The notes under the pieces: model-generated
Database searches by the model: none
What the model was told of the DNA's origin: nothing
The model's input: only the letters and a program-made list of their open reading frames with translations
Shown here: positions 6,827 to 16,761 of the stretch, in pieces
Position numbering within the stretch: the stretch's first letter is position 1
How the letters are laid out: every line of letters starts with the position of its first letter
Origin: Acidobacteriaceae bacterium
GTDB lineage: Bacteria > Acidobacteriota > Terriglobia > Terriglobales > Acidobacteriaceae
Direction of reading: 5' to 3'
NCBI GenBank assembly: GCA_028283655.1
Contig: JAPWKE010000001.1
Span: forward strand, 310,874 to 374,873
DNA: 64,000 nucleotides
Position numbers and translations under genes: made by a program

Positions 6827-9800
6827 ATGCCCTGCGCCCCTCGTCTCCGCACCCTGCTCCGTCGGTCTCTTGCCGTTCTGTCTCTGGCAATTATGTCTGC
6901 TGCTGTTCCTGCGCTCGCTCAAACCTGCACAGGATCGACCACCACGACCATCTCCGGCACGGTCTACACGCCCAACGGCGTTGACCCTCTGCCGAACGTG
7001 CTGGTCTACGTGCCCACGCCCGGCACGACGCTGCCCACGCTCACCGACGGAGTCGACACCGTAAACGGCTGTTCTGCCACGACGAGCCTCGTGCCATCCA
7101 CGCTGGTCGTTAGTACGACGACGGACGCCTACGGCAACTTCACGTTGACGAACGCGAACCTCGCCGGAGCGCAGACGCTGGTGATCCAGGCCGGCAAGTG
7201 GCGTCGTTCGTACTCGTTGAACGTCACCGCCTGCCAGACCACTACCGGGATCAAAGCGGTGATGCCTTCGACCAGCGCCGACGGCAACATCCCAAAGATC
7301 GCTGTCATCACGGGCGCTGTTGATGCTGCCGAGTGCGTGCTGCGCCACGTTGGTGTCGATGACAGCATGTTCACGGATCCCACCGGCAACGGGCGCATCA
7401 ATTTTTACCAGGGCACCGGCTCTGGGACGAGCACAGGTGCTGGAGCTCGCATCAGCTCCGCTACGCCCAGTGAAAGCACGCTTATGTCGACGGCTTCCAC
7501 GCTGGACGGGTATGACATGCTCATGATGCCTTGCCAGGGCACCAGTTCTGACACAACAGAAACGACCGCAGCCAATCGCCTGAATTTCTTAAATTATGCC
7601 AACAGCGGCGGTCGCGTTTTCGCTACCCATTACGGCTACATCTGGCTCGACCAGGCCGACACGTTTCAGAGCGTCGCAACTGGCTGGACCAATACAACCA
7701 TCAGCAGCAATTCCACTCCGCTGGTGTACTACACGGCAAGTATCGATACCACCTCGAACCCTGTCGGAACGGTTCTCGCCAATTGGCTGTATTACGTGGG
7801 TGCCTCCACTACGCTCGGCCAGATCTCGATCTACGATCTGAAGAAGAACGTGACATCGGTCAATGCTCCTACCCAGGTCTGGGCAACATTGAACGATACA
7901 AGAGTTGGTACGAACAACGGCGCCATCATGCAGTTCACGTTTGATACGCCGGTGGGGTCAACCACCTCTCCAACCCTGTCTACGACGTTTACCAACACGC
8001 CAACGACAATGGCGTTGGGTTCGACAGCGAATAGCGTGCTCTTGAATGTGGCAAACACCGGAAGCGGCAACGCAGATGCCACGTTGACGCTCACTCTTAC
8101 GGCCGCTGCAGGCATCAACGTTACGGCAATCACGCCAACGGCTGGTGCCTCCTCCGGCTGGGTCTGCAACGTCTCTACTCTTAGCTGCAGCCGCCTGACT
8201 GCGCTGGCCGCAGGAAGTGCCGACTCCGTCACCGTAACGCTGGACGTCGCTTCAACCGCCGCCGTCGGCAACACAAACATCCTTGTCGCGGCACTCTCTG
8301 GCGGCAATATCTTTAACGTTTCGCAGTGCGGACGCGTTCTCTTCAACGACTACCACGTCGAAGAACCAGCTTCCGGCAGCTACAACAAGAACATCACCTT
8401 CCCGAATGAGTGCTCTTCCTCCAGCACCATGACGGCGCAGGAGAAGTTCCTCGAGTTCTCGCTCTTCAACCTCTCCAACTTCGTCGCTCCCACAACCACG
8501 GACTCGGTTCTCATCCAGGGGCAATCCTCCATCACCTGGACTCCGGCGGCCTCGCTGTACTATGGCCATCCGCTCGACTCCACCGTGCTGAACGCAACCT
8601 CGAGCGTCGCGGGTACGTTCACCTACTCGCCGGTTGCAGGCACCATTGAGCACGTCGTAAATAGCCCAGTCACCATCACGGCTACCTTCACGCCGACCGA
8701 TACCAACTACATCGGCGCGACCTCCACCAAGACCATCACCATCCTGCCCGACCCAACCGCGTCCTCCATCACGCAGCTTGATCAGGACATTCACTACGGC
8801 GAAGAGATCGGTTATAACAACGGCGTCGACGCGCAACTCAACGTTCTCGTTGCCGCGCCCGGATACCTCCCCGGCAACGCCGCAGACTCTGGTCCTTTCT
8901 ACGTCACGATCGACGGGAACACCGTCTGCACCGGAACCCGCGGCGTTGCGCTCAGCGGCCCGCGCGGTAACTGCCCCGACGCGGCCTTCCTGGGCTTCAA
9001 CGCCGGGACGCACTACATGCAGCTCGCTTACACCGGAGACACGGATTACCTGTCGTCGCTCTCCAGTTCTTACCCGGTCGTCGTAGAGCCCGACCACACC
9101 ACGACAACCTCTGCGCTCGGTGCATCCACGGCTGTTGTTGGCCAGAGCACCACCCTTACCGCTCAGGTCGCGAACACCGACATCACCACTGTTCCCGCAG
9201 TCGGCACGGTCATCTTCTATGACAGCGCGCAGCCCACTGCAGCTTCCATCACGAACACTCCGAATACCTCGCTTGCAACCGCAGCCATGTCGGCTGTTGG
9301 CTCTGCAACCGTTGACGGTACAGGCAAGGCCACACTGCAACTCGCGAGCCTCACGATCGGCACGCACAATATCTCGGCCTGCTTTGTTTCGAGCATCAAC
9401 AGCTCCAGCACCTACAACTTCCTCAACTCCTGCTCGGCCTCTGCCGTGCAGACGATCACCATCCCGACAACGTCGTTGCCGGGTACGGCGACGACTATCC
9501 TCTCCAGCTCAAACCCCTCCGTCGTTGGCCAGTCGGTCACCTTCACCGCGCAGGTCGACACCACCGGCGCGATCACCGCCATCCCGGCAGGTTCAGTAGC
9601 CTTTACGGACAACGGCGCCGCCCTCGCTAACGTTGCGCTCGATAGCACCGGCAAGGCGCTTTACACCACGTCCGCGCTCGCTCTTGGTACGCATCCCATC
9701 GTCGCCACGTACGCCGGCAGCACGACGCTCGCGGCCAGCACCTCGCTTACGTTGAACCAGATCGTCAGCTCGTCGATCACACCCGCTGGCGGCGGGTACC

Positions 9801-10303
9801 AACTCATCGTCAGCCCGCTTACCGTGCCGGTATACGTCGGCTCCACGGGCGTTGCCAGCGTGCAGGTCCTTGCACTTACCGGCTTCACCTCTGCGGTGAA
9901 GCTGAGTTGCGCCGGGCTGCCCGCACAGGCCACCTGCACCTTCGCCGACCCCATCATCGCAACCGGCGGAGGAACCACCAACCTTCTGCTCAGCTCCGCT
10001 GCGCCGCATGACTGCAACAGCAGCACGCCGTACTTCTCCTCGCTAGGCTCACGCCTTGGCCTGCCGATTCTCGGCCTGTCGACGCTGATGCTCTGCTTCA
10101 CGCGCCGCCGCAAACATCTGCAGCGTCTCGCCCTTCTGGTTTTGCTTGCTTCGCTCTCCACCGTCATCACGGGCTGCGGCACAGGCAACTGCACCGACTT
10201 CGGCGTAAAGCCCGGCGATTACAATTTCACGATCACCGCAACGCCGGTGGACACGTCGTACGCGCCGAAGACGCAGTTGATGCTGATGCATGTGCATCTG
10301 TAG
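6827..10303 (+). CDS. Secreted Ig-like repeat protein with C-terminal membrane module
   Basis: The start at 6827 gives a signal peptide (RRSLAVLSLAIMSAAVPALAQ). A carboxypeptidase-regulatory-like domain follows (GTVYTPNGVDPLPNVLVYVPTPG), then a central domain of unknown type. Ig-like (Big_3_5 type) repeats come next: GASTAVVGQSTTLTAQV with GTVIFYD, and SSNPSVVGQSVTFTAQV with GSVAFTDN. The C-terminus has two hydrophobic segments separated by TRRRKH, a TGCG motif and a last Ig-like strand (YNFTITATPV). The end resembles that of the 50.9-56.0 kb protein. About 1158 residues; probably surface-exposed, exact role unknown. Confidence 0.75.
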   Translation: MPCAPRLRTLLRRSLAVLSLAIMSAAVPALAQTCTGSTTTTISGTVYTPNGVDPLPNVLVYVPTPGTTLPTLTDGVDTVNGCSATTSLVPSTLVVSTTTDAYGNFTLTNANLAGAQTLVIQAGKWRRSYSLNVTACQTTTGIKAVMPSTSADGNIPKIAVITGAVDAAECVLRHVGVDDSMFTDPTGNGRINFYQGTGSGTSTGAGARISSATPSESTLMSTASTLDGYDMLMMPCQGTSSDTTETTAANRLNFLNYANSGGRVFATHYGYIWLDQADTFQSVATGWTNTTISSNSTPLVYYTASIDTTSNPVGTVLANWLYYVGASTTLGQISIYDLKKNVTSVNAPTQVWATLNDTRVGTNNGAIMQFTFDTPVGSTTSPTLSTTFTNTPTTMALGSTANSVLLNVANTGSGNADATLTLTLTAAAGINVTAITPTAGASSGWVCNVSTLSCSRLTALAAGSADSVTVTLDVASTAAVGNTNILVAALSGGNIFNVSQCGRVLFNDYHVEEPASGSYNKNITFPNECSSSSTMTAQEKFLEFSLFNLSNFVAPTTTDSVLIQGQSSITWTPAASLYYGHPLDSTVLNATSSVAGTFTYSPVAGTIEHVVNSPVTITATFTPTDTNYIGATSTKTITILPDPTASSITQLDQDIHYGEEIGYNNGVDAQLNVLVAAPGYLPGNAADSGPFYVTIDGNTVCTGTRGVALSGPRGNCPDAAFLGFNAGTHYMQLAYTGDTDYLSSLSSSYPVVVEPDHTTTTSALGASTAVVGQSTTLTAQVANTDITTVPAVGTVIFYDSAQPTAASITNTPNTSLATAAMSAVGSATVDGTGKATLQLASLTIGTHNISACFVSSINSSSTYNFLNSCSASAVQTITIPTTSLPGTATTILSSSNPSVVGQSVTFTAQVDTTGAITAIPAGSVAFTDNGAALANVALDSTGKALYTTSALALGTHPIVATYAGSTTLAASTSLTLNQIVSSSITPAGGGYQLIVSPLTVPVYVGSTGVASVQVLALTGFTSAVKLSCAGLPAQATCTFADPIIATGGGTTNLLLSSAAPHDCNSSTPYFSSLGSRLGLPILGLSTLMLCFTRRRKHLQRLALLVLLASLSTVITGCGTGNCTDFGVKPGDYNFTITATPVDTSYAPKTQLMLMHVHL

Positions 10304-10329
10304 ATGCCAGGAACATAAGGAAAAACAAG

Positions 10330-10381
10330 GGGAGTAGGAAGTAGGAAGGGGGCTAGCTGCCTCCGCCTACTTCCTACTCCC
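10330..10381. terminator. Inverted heptad repeat between convergent genes
   Basis: gggagtaggaagtagg (10330-10345) and its exact reverse complement at 10366-10381 form a 16-bp stem with a 20-nt loop. Each arm contains TAGGAAG heptads with TAG every 7 nt. Its place between the Ig-repeat gene and gdhA suggests a bidirectional terminator. Confidence 0.65.
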
Positions 10382-10404
10382 TAGCCTTTCCTGCTCTCTA
10401 GCCT

Positions 10405-11733
<1,329 letters not shown>

Positions 11734-12023
11734 CGGTCTGGTTACACCTTTCCGTTCTCAAAAAACATGGCCAGCAGGGGATTGGACTCAGCATCGCCGA
11801 AAAACGCCATGGCGGCTAGGGAAATCTCCTCTGTCCGGGCTCTTATTGAGCCAAACGGCAGCGAGTCTACGCCCGGCCACAAACACCCTGCAATGCACCT
11901 TGTGCGTTATACGCACACCTGTGCGGTGCGTTTCTTCGCCTGTTCCGTTGCTTTGCCACGGGAGTTCCGGTGCCACCCTTTCCGGCGCAATCTGCATCAG
12001 AAACGCAAGGGAGAACAAGTCGT

Positions 12024-12185
12024 ATGAAGATTCAGAAAACACTTGCCGCCGCCGCGCTCAGCTCTATGCTGATGCTCGTGCTCACAGGCTGCCCGCACCG
12101 TCATCACGATCACGGTTACCCGCCGCCACCTCCGCCGCACCACGACCACGACGGCGGTCCGCCTCCTCCTCCGCACGATCACTAA
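12024..12185 (+). CDS. Small His/Pro-rich lipoprotein
   Basis: A 53-residue protein starting MKIQKTLAAAALSS after an AAGGGAG ribosome-binding site. A short signal peptide ends in the lipobox LVLTGC, so the mature protein would be lipid-anchored at Cys23. The remaining 30 residues are almost only His, Asp, Gly and Pro (HRHHDHGYPPPPPP and so on). The His clusters suggest metal binding, which is inference. It lies 35 nt upstream of trpE. Confidence 0.65.
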   Translation: MKIQKTLAAAALSSMLMLVLTGCPHRHHDHGYPPPPPPHHDHDGGPPPPPHDH

Positions 12186-12220
12186 GCCAACAGGCGCTGG
12201 CATCGCTATCATGGATAGCG

Positions 12221-13804
12221 ATGCCTCGCGCCGCTACTACCATCCCGAACGCTACCCCGTCCTCTCGCGAATTCTCTTCGCTCGCTCGCCAGTACCAGCT
12301 CGTGCCTGTCACGCGCACGGTGGTCGCCGACCTCGAAACGCCCGTCTCTGCGTTCCTGCGCGTCGCCGCAGAGGAGCCGGAGGCGTTTCTGCTTGAGTCG
12401 GTCGAAGGTGGCGAACGCATTGGCCGCTACACCTTCATCGGCATCCGCCCGTATCGCCGCATCACGGCCCGCGGTACAGAGCTGACCCTCCGCGAAGGCC
12501 GCAAGCGTCGCGTCTTCCAGGGCGATATCTTCGACGAGCTCAAGCAGGCGCTTGAAAGCACATCGCTCGCCAAGCTTCCGGGCCTGCCGCCGTTTGTTGC
12601 CGGAGCCGTTGGCTTCTTCGCCTACGATGTCGTCCGCCAGATTGAGACCCTGCCCTCGCACGCCAAGGACGAACTCGGCGCACCGGACGCACACCTCATG
12701 TTCTTTGACGAGGTGCTTGCCTTCGACCACGTGAAGAAGGCTATCCACCTCATGGTCACCGCTGGCGCTCGCAAGCCCATCGACAAAACCAGCTACGCCG
12801 ATGCTCTTCGCCGTCTCGACCGCCTGGAGCGTACGCTGACCACGGCCGAGATCGTGAAGCCGAAGAAGTCGCGCAAGCCGTTGCCGCCGCTAAAGCTCAA
12901 CGCCCGTACCAAGCCCGCGCAGTTCATGAAGTCTGTCGATGCGGTGAAGGAGTACATCCGCGCCGGAGACATCTTCCAGTGCGTCCTCTCGCAGCGCTTT
13001 GACTGCACCCCCGGCGTCGATCCGTTCTCGATCTACCGTTCACTTCGCATCGTCAACCCTTCGCCCTACATGTACTTCCTGCGCTTTCCGAATGACAGGG
13101 CGCAGGAGTCTACGGCCAGCCCGAAGCGTAGGAAGTCTTCTGGCCCCTCGGCCGTGGGTCCTGATCCCTCGTCTCTCTGCCATATCGTCGGCTCTTCGCC
13201 GGAACTCCTCGTCCGCGTGCACAACGGCCGCGTGGAATACCGCCCCATCGCCGGCACTCGTCCCCGAGGAGCCGATGAATCCTCCGACCTCGCGCACGAA
13301 GCCTCTCTCCGCGCCGACGCCAAGGAAGTCGCCGAGCACGTCATGCTGGTCGACCTCGGTCGTAACGACGTCGGCCGTGTCTCCGAGTACGGCTCGGTGA
13401 AGGTCACCGACCTCATGTTCGTCGAGCGTTACTCGCACGTCATGCATCTCGTCTCGAGCCTCGAAGGCACGCTGCGCGAAGGCCTCTCGCCGCTCGACGC
13501 CTTCAAATCCTGCTTCCCGGCGGGCACACTCTCCGGAGCTCCGAAGATTCGCGCTATGGAGATCATCGACGAGCTAGAGCCCGCGCGTCGTGGCGTCTAC
13601 GGCGGCTCCATCGTCTACGCCGACTTCTCCGGCAACTTCGATAGCTGCATCGCCATCCGCACACTCTTCATGGACGGGGATCAGGGCCACATCCAAAGCG
13701 GCGCAGGCATCGTCGCCGACTCTGTTCCTGAGAAGGAGCACGAAGAGTGCAAGAACAAGGCCGCCGCTGTCGTCCGCGCCATTGAGCGAGCACGCACCAT
13801 CTAG
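12221..13804 (+). CDS. trpE: Anthranilate synthase component I
   Basis: Converts chorismate to anthranilate with ammonia delivered by TrpG; first step of tryptophan synthesis. From the ATG at 12221 the protein is 527 residues. Landmarks are LLESVEGGERIGRYTFIG, AGDIFQCVLSQRF, GSSPELLVRV, PIAGTRPRG, HVMLVDLGRNDVGRV, FPAGTLSGAPKIRAMEII and the C-terminal GAGIVADSVPEKE. Between YFLRF and IVGSSPE, normally joined by a few residues, there is a ~30-residue Ser/Pro/Arg-rich insertion (about residues 290-321). trpG is 10 kb away. Confidence 0.96.
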   Translation: MPRAATTIPNATPSSREFSSLARQYQLVPVTRTVVADLETPVSAFLRVAAEEPEAFLLESVEGGERIGRYTFIGIRPYRRITARGTELTLREGRKRRVFQGDIFDELKQALESTSLAKLPGLPPFVAGAVGFFAYDVVRQIETLPSHAKDELGAPDAHLMFFDEVLAFDHVKKAIHLMVTAGARKPIDKTSYADALRRLDRLERTLTTAEIVKPKKSRKPLPPLKLNARTKPAQFMKSVDAVKEYIRAGDIFQCVLSQRFDCTPGVDPFSIYRSLRIVNPSPYMYFLRFPNDRAQESTASPKRRKSSGPSAVGPDPSSLCHIVGSSPELLVRVHNGRVEYRPIAGTRPRGADESSDLAHEASLRADAKEVAEHVMLVDLGRNDVGRVSEYGSVKVTDLMFVERYSHVMHLVSSLEGTLREGLSPLDAFKSCFPAGTLSGAPKIRAMEIIDELEPARRGVYGGSIVYADFSGNFDSCIAIRTLFMDGDQGHIQSGAGIVADSVPEKEHEECKNKAAAVVRAIERARTI

Positions 13805-13820
13805 CGAAAGCTGAAAAGGA

Positions 13821-13857
13821 AACGGCAACCATCGCAAAGATGGTTGCCGTTTTTTTG
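13821..13857 (+). terminator. Rho-independent terminator of trpE
   Basis: aacggcaaccatc pairs with gatggttgccgtt (13 bp) around a short loop, followed by seven T residues. Confidence 0.93.
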
Positions 13858-13882
13858 TTCGGCGAAAAGAGCAGGCTTCTGA

Positions 13883-16540
13883 CTAGAAGCTGTACTTGGC
13901 TCCAAACTCGATGCGGCGTCCCGTGTCCGCCGCCACCGGAGCAAGGAACTGCGGCGTACCCAGCACGCTGCCTTCGCTCGTCACGTTGGTGTGGTTCAGG
14001 AAGTTTGCCGAGCGCACATTCAGCGTCACCGTCTGCTGGTGTACGGCTTTTTTATCGCGGTTCAGCACAAACGCACGCTGCAGGTTGGCATCGAGGTGGA
14101 AGTTCCAGGGCAGCTTACCCATATTGCGTTCGGTCGGGCGCACAGGTGTGCCGTTTACGTAGTCTCCGTCGTTCGTCAGCAACCCAAACGGCGTCTCGAA
14201 GTTCGTCGTCCCATTTGCCACTGCCCCCGGCGCTGCATACTGTGGACGATCGTTGAAGTTGCCGTCACCGTTATTGTCCGAACCCGTCAGCAGGTTGTAG
14301 GGCGAGCCGCCCTGCATGAAGCCGTTGTAGGAAAGCGAAAGCTTCCATGGCAGGTTCACATTCACGTTGCTGAAGATCTGCCACGATCCCTGTCCCACCC
14401 GCCGAACCTCTTCTCCCGCGTCGCTCGTCGAGCTCTCCGGCTGGAAGAACGTGTCGTCATTGGTGGTATCGCGGATGTTCAGGTGAACGAACCCAACCAC
14501 GCCACCAGCCACTTTGTGGCTGAAGTTGCTCAGCACCACGACCTCACCATGCCCAATGCCAGTGCCGCTGTTCTGCACCTGCAGAATGTTCTGGTTCGCA
14601 CCGTACGGACGCGCGCCGTACGGGTTCGAGTCCAAGGGTTGGTTGATGTTCAACGTGCGGACATAGTTCAGAAAGCGCGCCTGAATCTCTTCCACGTTCA
14701 GGTTGAATCCCTTGCCGAGGTCGCGAGAAACCCCAAGCTCGCCCATCATGAACGTGCCCGGTCCTGTGCCCGGCGCAAACGTACGCTTCGTCGTGATCGG
14801 CGTCGCGCCAGAGAACGGCGCACCATACACCGGGTTGTAGATCAGGCTGCTGACGCGCTGTACGCCGTCGAGGCGCTGCAACTCCTGCACCTCATCAGCA
14901 GAGTACTGCCCCTGGAAGATACCGAAGTGGCTTGTGACGTTCCACTTCTTCTTCGCATCGGGCGACCACACCAGGCCGATACGCGGCTGAAAGTTCTTGT
15001 ACGTTGCGGGCGAGCTTTCCAGGAAGTAGCGCACTCCCATGGCAAACGTCAGGTTCGGCTTCAGCTTCATGTTGTCCTGCGCAAAACCCACGAAACGTAC
15101 CTGGTGGAATTCGATGTTGGGATTGCCGCTGACGTTGTTGAAGACCTCCGGTGTCTTCGCGGCATACTCCGCCGCCGTGCCGAAGGTGTAGTTGCCGTTG
15201 AAGTTCGTCGGCACATTGCTGTTGCGGTGCAGCCAGAAGACCTGGTAGCCAGCCTTTAGTGTGTGCTGCTTAGTGGTCAGTACAAAGTCGTCGTCGTACT
15301 CCACGCGTGTGCGGAACTGCTGGCTGTTGCCCGTGCTCACGCCACCGCCGGTGAAGTAGCCCGAGACCTGCACGCTCGGCGCTGTGCTGTTGGCAACGTC
15401 CGTTTCGCGATACCACTCGATAGCCACACGAGCCTCATGCATCAGCATCGGGCTGAACATGGTGACGTCGCTGAAGCGTACCGTCTGGTCGTTCGTTCCA
15501 ACGTTGTATCCGGCTTCCTGCAGCACCGTGCCGCCGACGCCGTTGTTCTGCTGCGAGTTCACGTTCGACGAGTACGACACGAAGAAGATGTTCTTCGGGC
15601 CAAGCTGCCAGTCCACACGCGCCTGTCCTTCCCACAGTGACTGCGGCGTCGGTGCGTTGTAGATCGTTGCCTGCTGCTTGCCCGTGTTATCAAAGGTGAT
15701 CGCGTTTACGACGGCAAGGGAATCAATCTGGCGGTGCTCCAGCGACAGCGAAAAGTTGGAACCTTTCTTCTGAATCGGCCCGGAGAGATCGAAGCCATAG
15801 CGCTGCTTGCCCAGCTTGCCCGTAGACGGTGCAAACGGGTCAGCCGCGTTCATCCACGAGCTTGAGTTCGTGGTGTAGAGCGCGCCGTGGTACGCCTTCG
15901 CGCCCGGCTTCGTGTAGACCTCCACGCGCCCTCCACCGAACGGTGGCTCGCGATACTCCGCAGAGAAAAGATCGGGGCTCACGTTAATGAACGCAATCGA
16001 ATCCTTCGGCGGCAGCTTCGCATCATCCTGAAAGCCATCTACCGAAACCGTCGTCTTCGAAGGATTACCGCCAGCCATCGCTCCAAGCTGCTGCAACTGA
16101 CGCAGCAAATCATCAGGATCATCGGCGAGTGCCTGCAACTGACGCCCGGCTACCACCAGTCCATTCGACGCTCCCGGAGGCGCAACCTGCATGTCGCTGT
16201 CTTCTGCATTCACGGTCACGCTGGCTTCGGTGGAAGGCACCATGCGCAGCCGCAACTCGGCTTCATGCGGAGCAGAGAAGCGGACCGTATATCCGGCAAA
16301 TCCTTCAGCGCTGGCGGTGAGCGCATGCTTGCCTTCGCTCAGACAGGCAAAGTCGAAGCGCCCTGCGGCGTCGCTCCGGTGCTCGGTCTTGCCGTCGAGC
16401 GTTACGTTGGCTCCCGGAATCAGCGCGCCGGTGGAGTCCATCACCACGCCGTCAAGGCGCGTACATGAGGATTGAGCGAGTGCTGGCGATACCATCGCCA
16501 CCAGCAGCGGAAGAGCAGCAAAACCAAAGTTCAAGCGCAC
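13883..16540 (-). CDS. TonB-dependent receptor with carboxypeptidase-regulatory N-terminus
   Basis: An 885-residue outer-membrane transporter. The signal peptide (FAALPLLVAMVSPALAQ) is followed by a carboxypeptidase-regulatory-like domain (LDGVVMDSTGALIPGANVTL) and a plug region (KTTVSVDGFQDD, SAEYREPPFGGGRVEVYTKPG). A long beta-barrel ends in the terminal Phe of FGAKYSF, as barrel proteins do. This domain order is typical of acidobacterial receptors for oligosaccharides. The GH95 fucosidase gene upstream on the same strand suggests glycan uptake, though the 220-nt gap with a terminator argues against one transcript. Confidence 0.9.
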   Translation of the reverse strand: MRLNFGFAALPLLVAMVSPALAQSSCTRLDGVVMDSTGALIPGANVTLDGKTEHRSDAAGRFDFACLSEGKHALTASAEGFAGYTVRFSAPHEAELRLRMVPSTEASVTVNAEDSDMQVAPPGASNGLVVAGRQLQALADDPDDLLRQLQQLGAMAGGNPSKTTVSVDGFQDDAKLPPKDSIAFINVSPDLFSAEYREPPFGGGRVEVYTKPGAKAYHGALYTTNSSSWMNAADPFAPSTGKLGKQRYGFDLSGPIQKKGSNFSLSLEHRQIDSLAVVNAITFDNTGKQQATIYNAPTPQSLWEGQARVDWQLGPKNIFFVSYSSNVNSQQNNGVGGTVLQEAGYNVGTNDQTVRFSDVTMFSPMLMHEARVAIEWYRETDVANSTAPSVQVSGYFTGGGVSTGNSQQFRTRVEYDDDFVLTTKQHTLKAGYQVFWLHRNSNVPTNFNGNYTFGTAAEYAAKTPEVFNNVSGNPNIEFHQVRFVGFAQDNMKLKPNLTFAMGVRYFLESSPATYKNFQPRIGLVWSPDAKKKWNVTSHFGIFQGQYSADEVQELQRLDGVQRVSSLIYNPVYGAPFSGATPITTKRTFAPGTGPGTFMMGELGVSRDLGKGFNLNVEEIQARFLNYVRTLNINQPLDSNPYGARPYGANQNILQVQNSGTGIGHGEVVVLSNFSHKVAGGVVGFVHLNIRDTTNDDTFFQPESSTSDAGEEVRRVGQGSWQIFSNVNVNLPWKLSLSYNGFMQGGSPYNLLTGSDNNGDGNFNDRPQYAAPGAVANGTTNFETPFGLLTNDGDYVNGTPVRPTERNMGKLPWNFHLDANLQRAFVLNRDKKAVHQQTVTLNVRSANFLNHTNVTSEGSVLGTPQFLAPVAADTGRRIEFGAKYSF

Positions 16541-16709
16541 GAAGGCAGCCTCCTGTTTCAGGAAGAAAAGCGGCGACAGCTTGTAAGGGGCGTGTCGTTC
16601 TCAGACAGCTATACGCAGCGGTTCACGTAGCGGTTCCGTGAATTGAGTTTTCGTTGTGGGAAACTCTTCTGGCCTTGCTTTTCCTTTGCAATGAGCAGTT
16701 TCCAGCAGC

Positions 16710-16746
16710 AAAAGTTGAGCCACGCTATCGGATAGCGAGGCTCAAC
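16710..16746 (-). terminator. Terminator of the GH95 gene
   Basis: gttgagcc...ggctcaac with inner arms cgctatc/gatagcg forms a stem of about 15 bp. On the minus strand it is followed by TTTT. It lies just past the fucosidase stop. Confidence 0.8.
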
Positions 16747-16761
16747 GGTCTTCCCAGGGGG

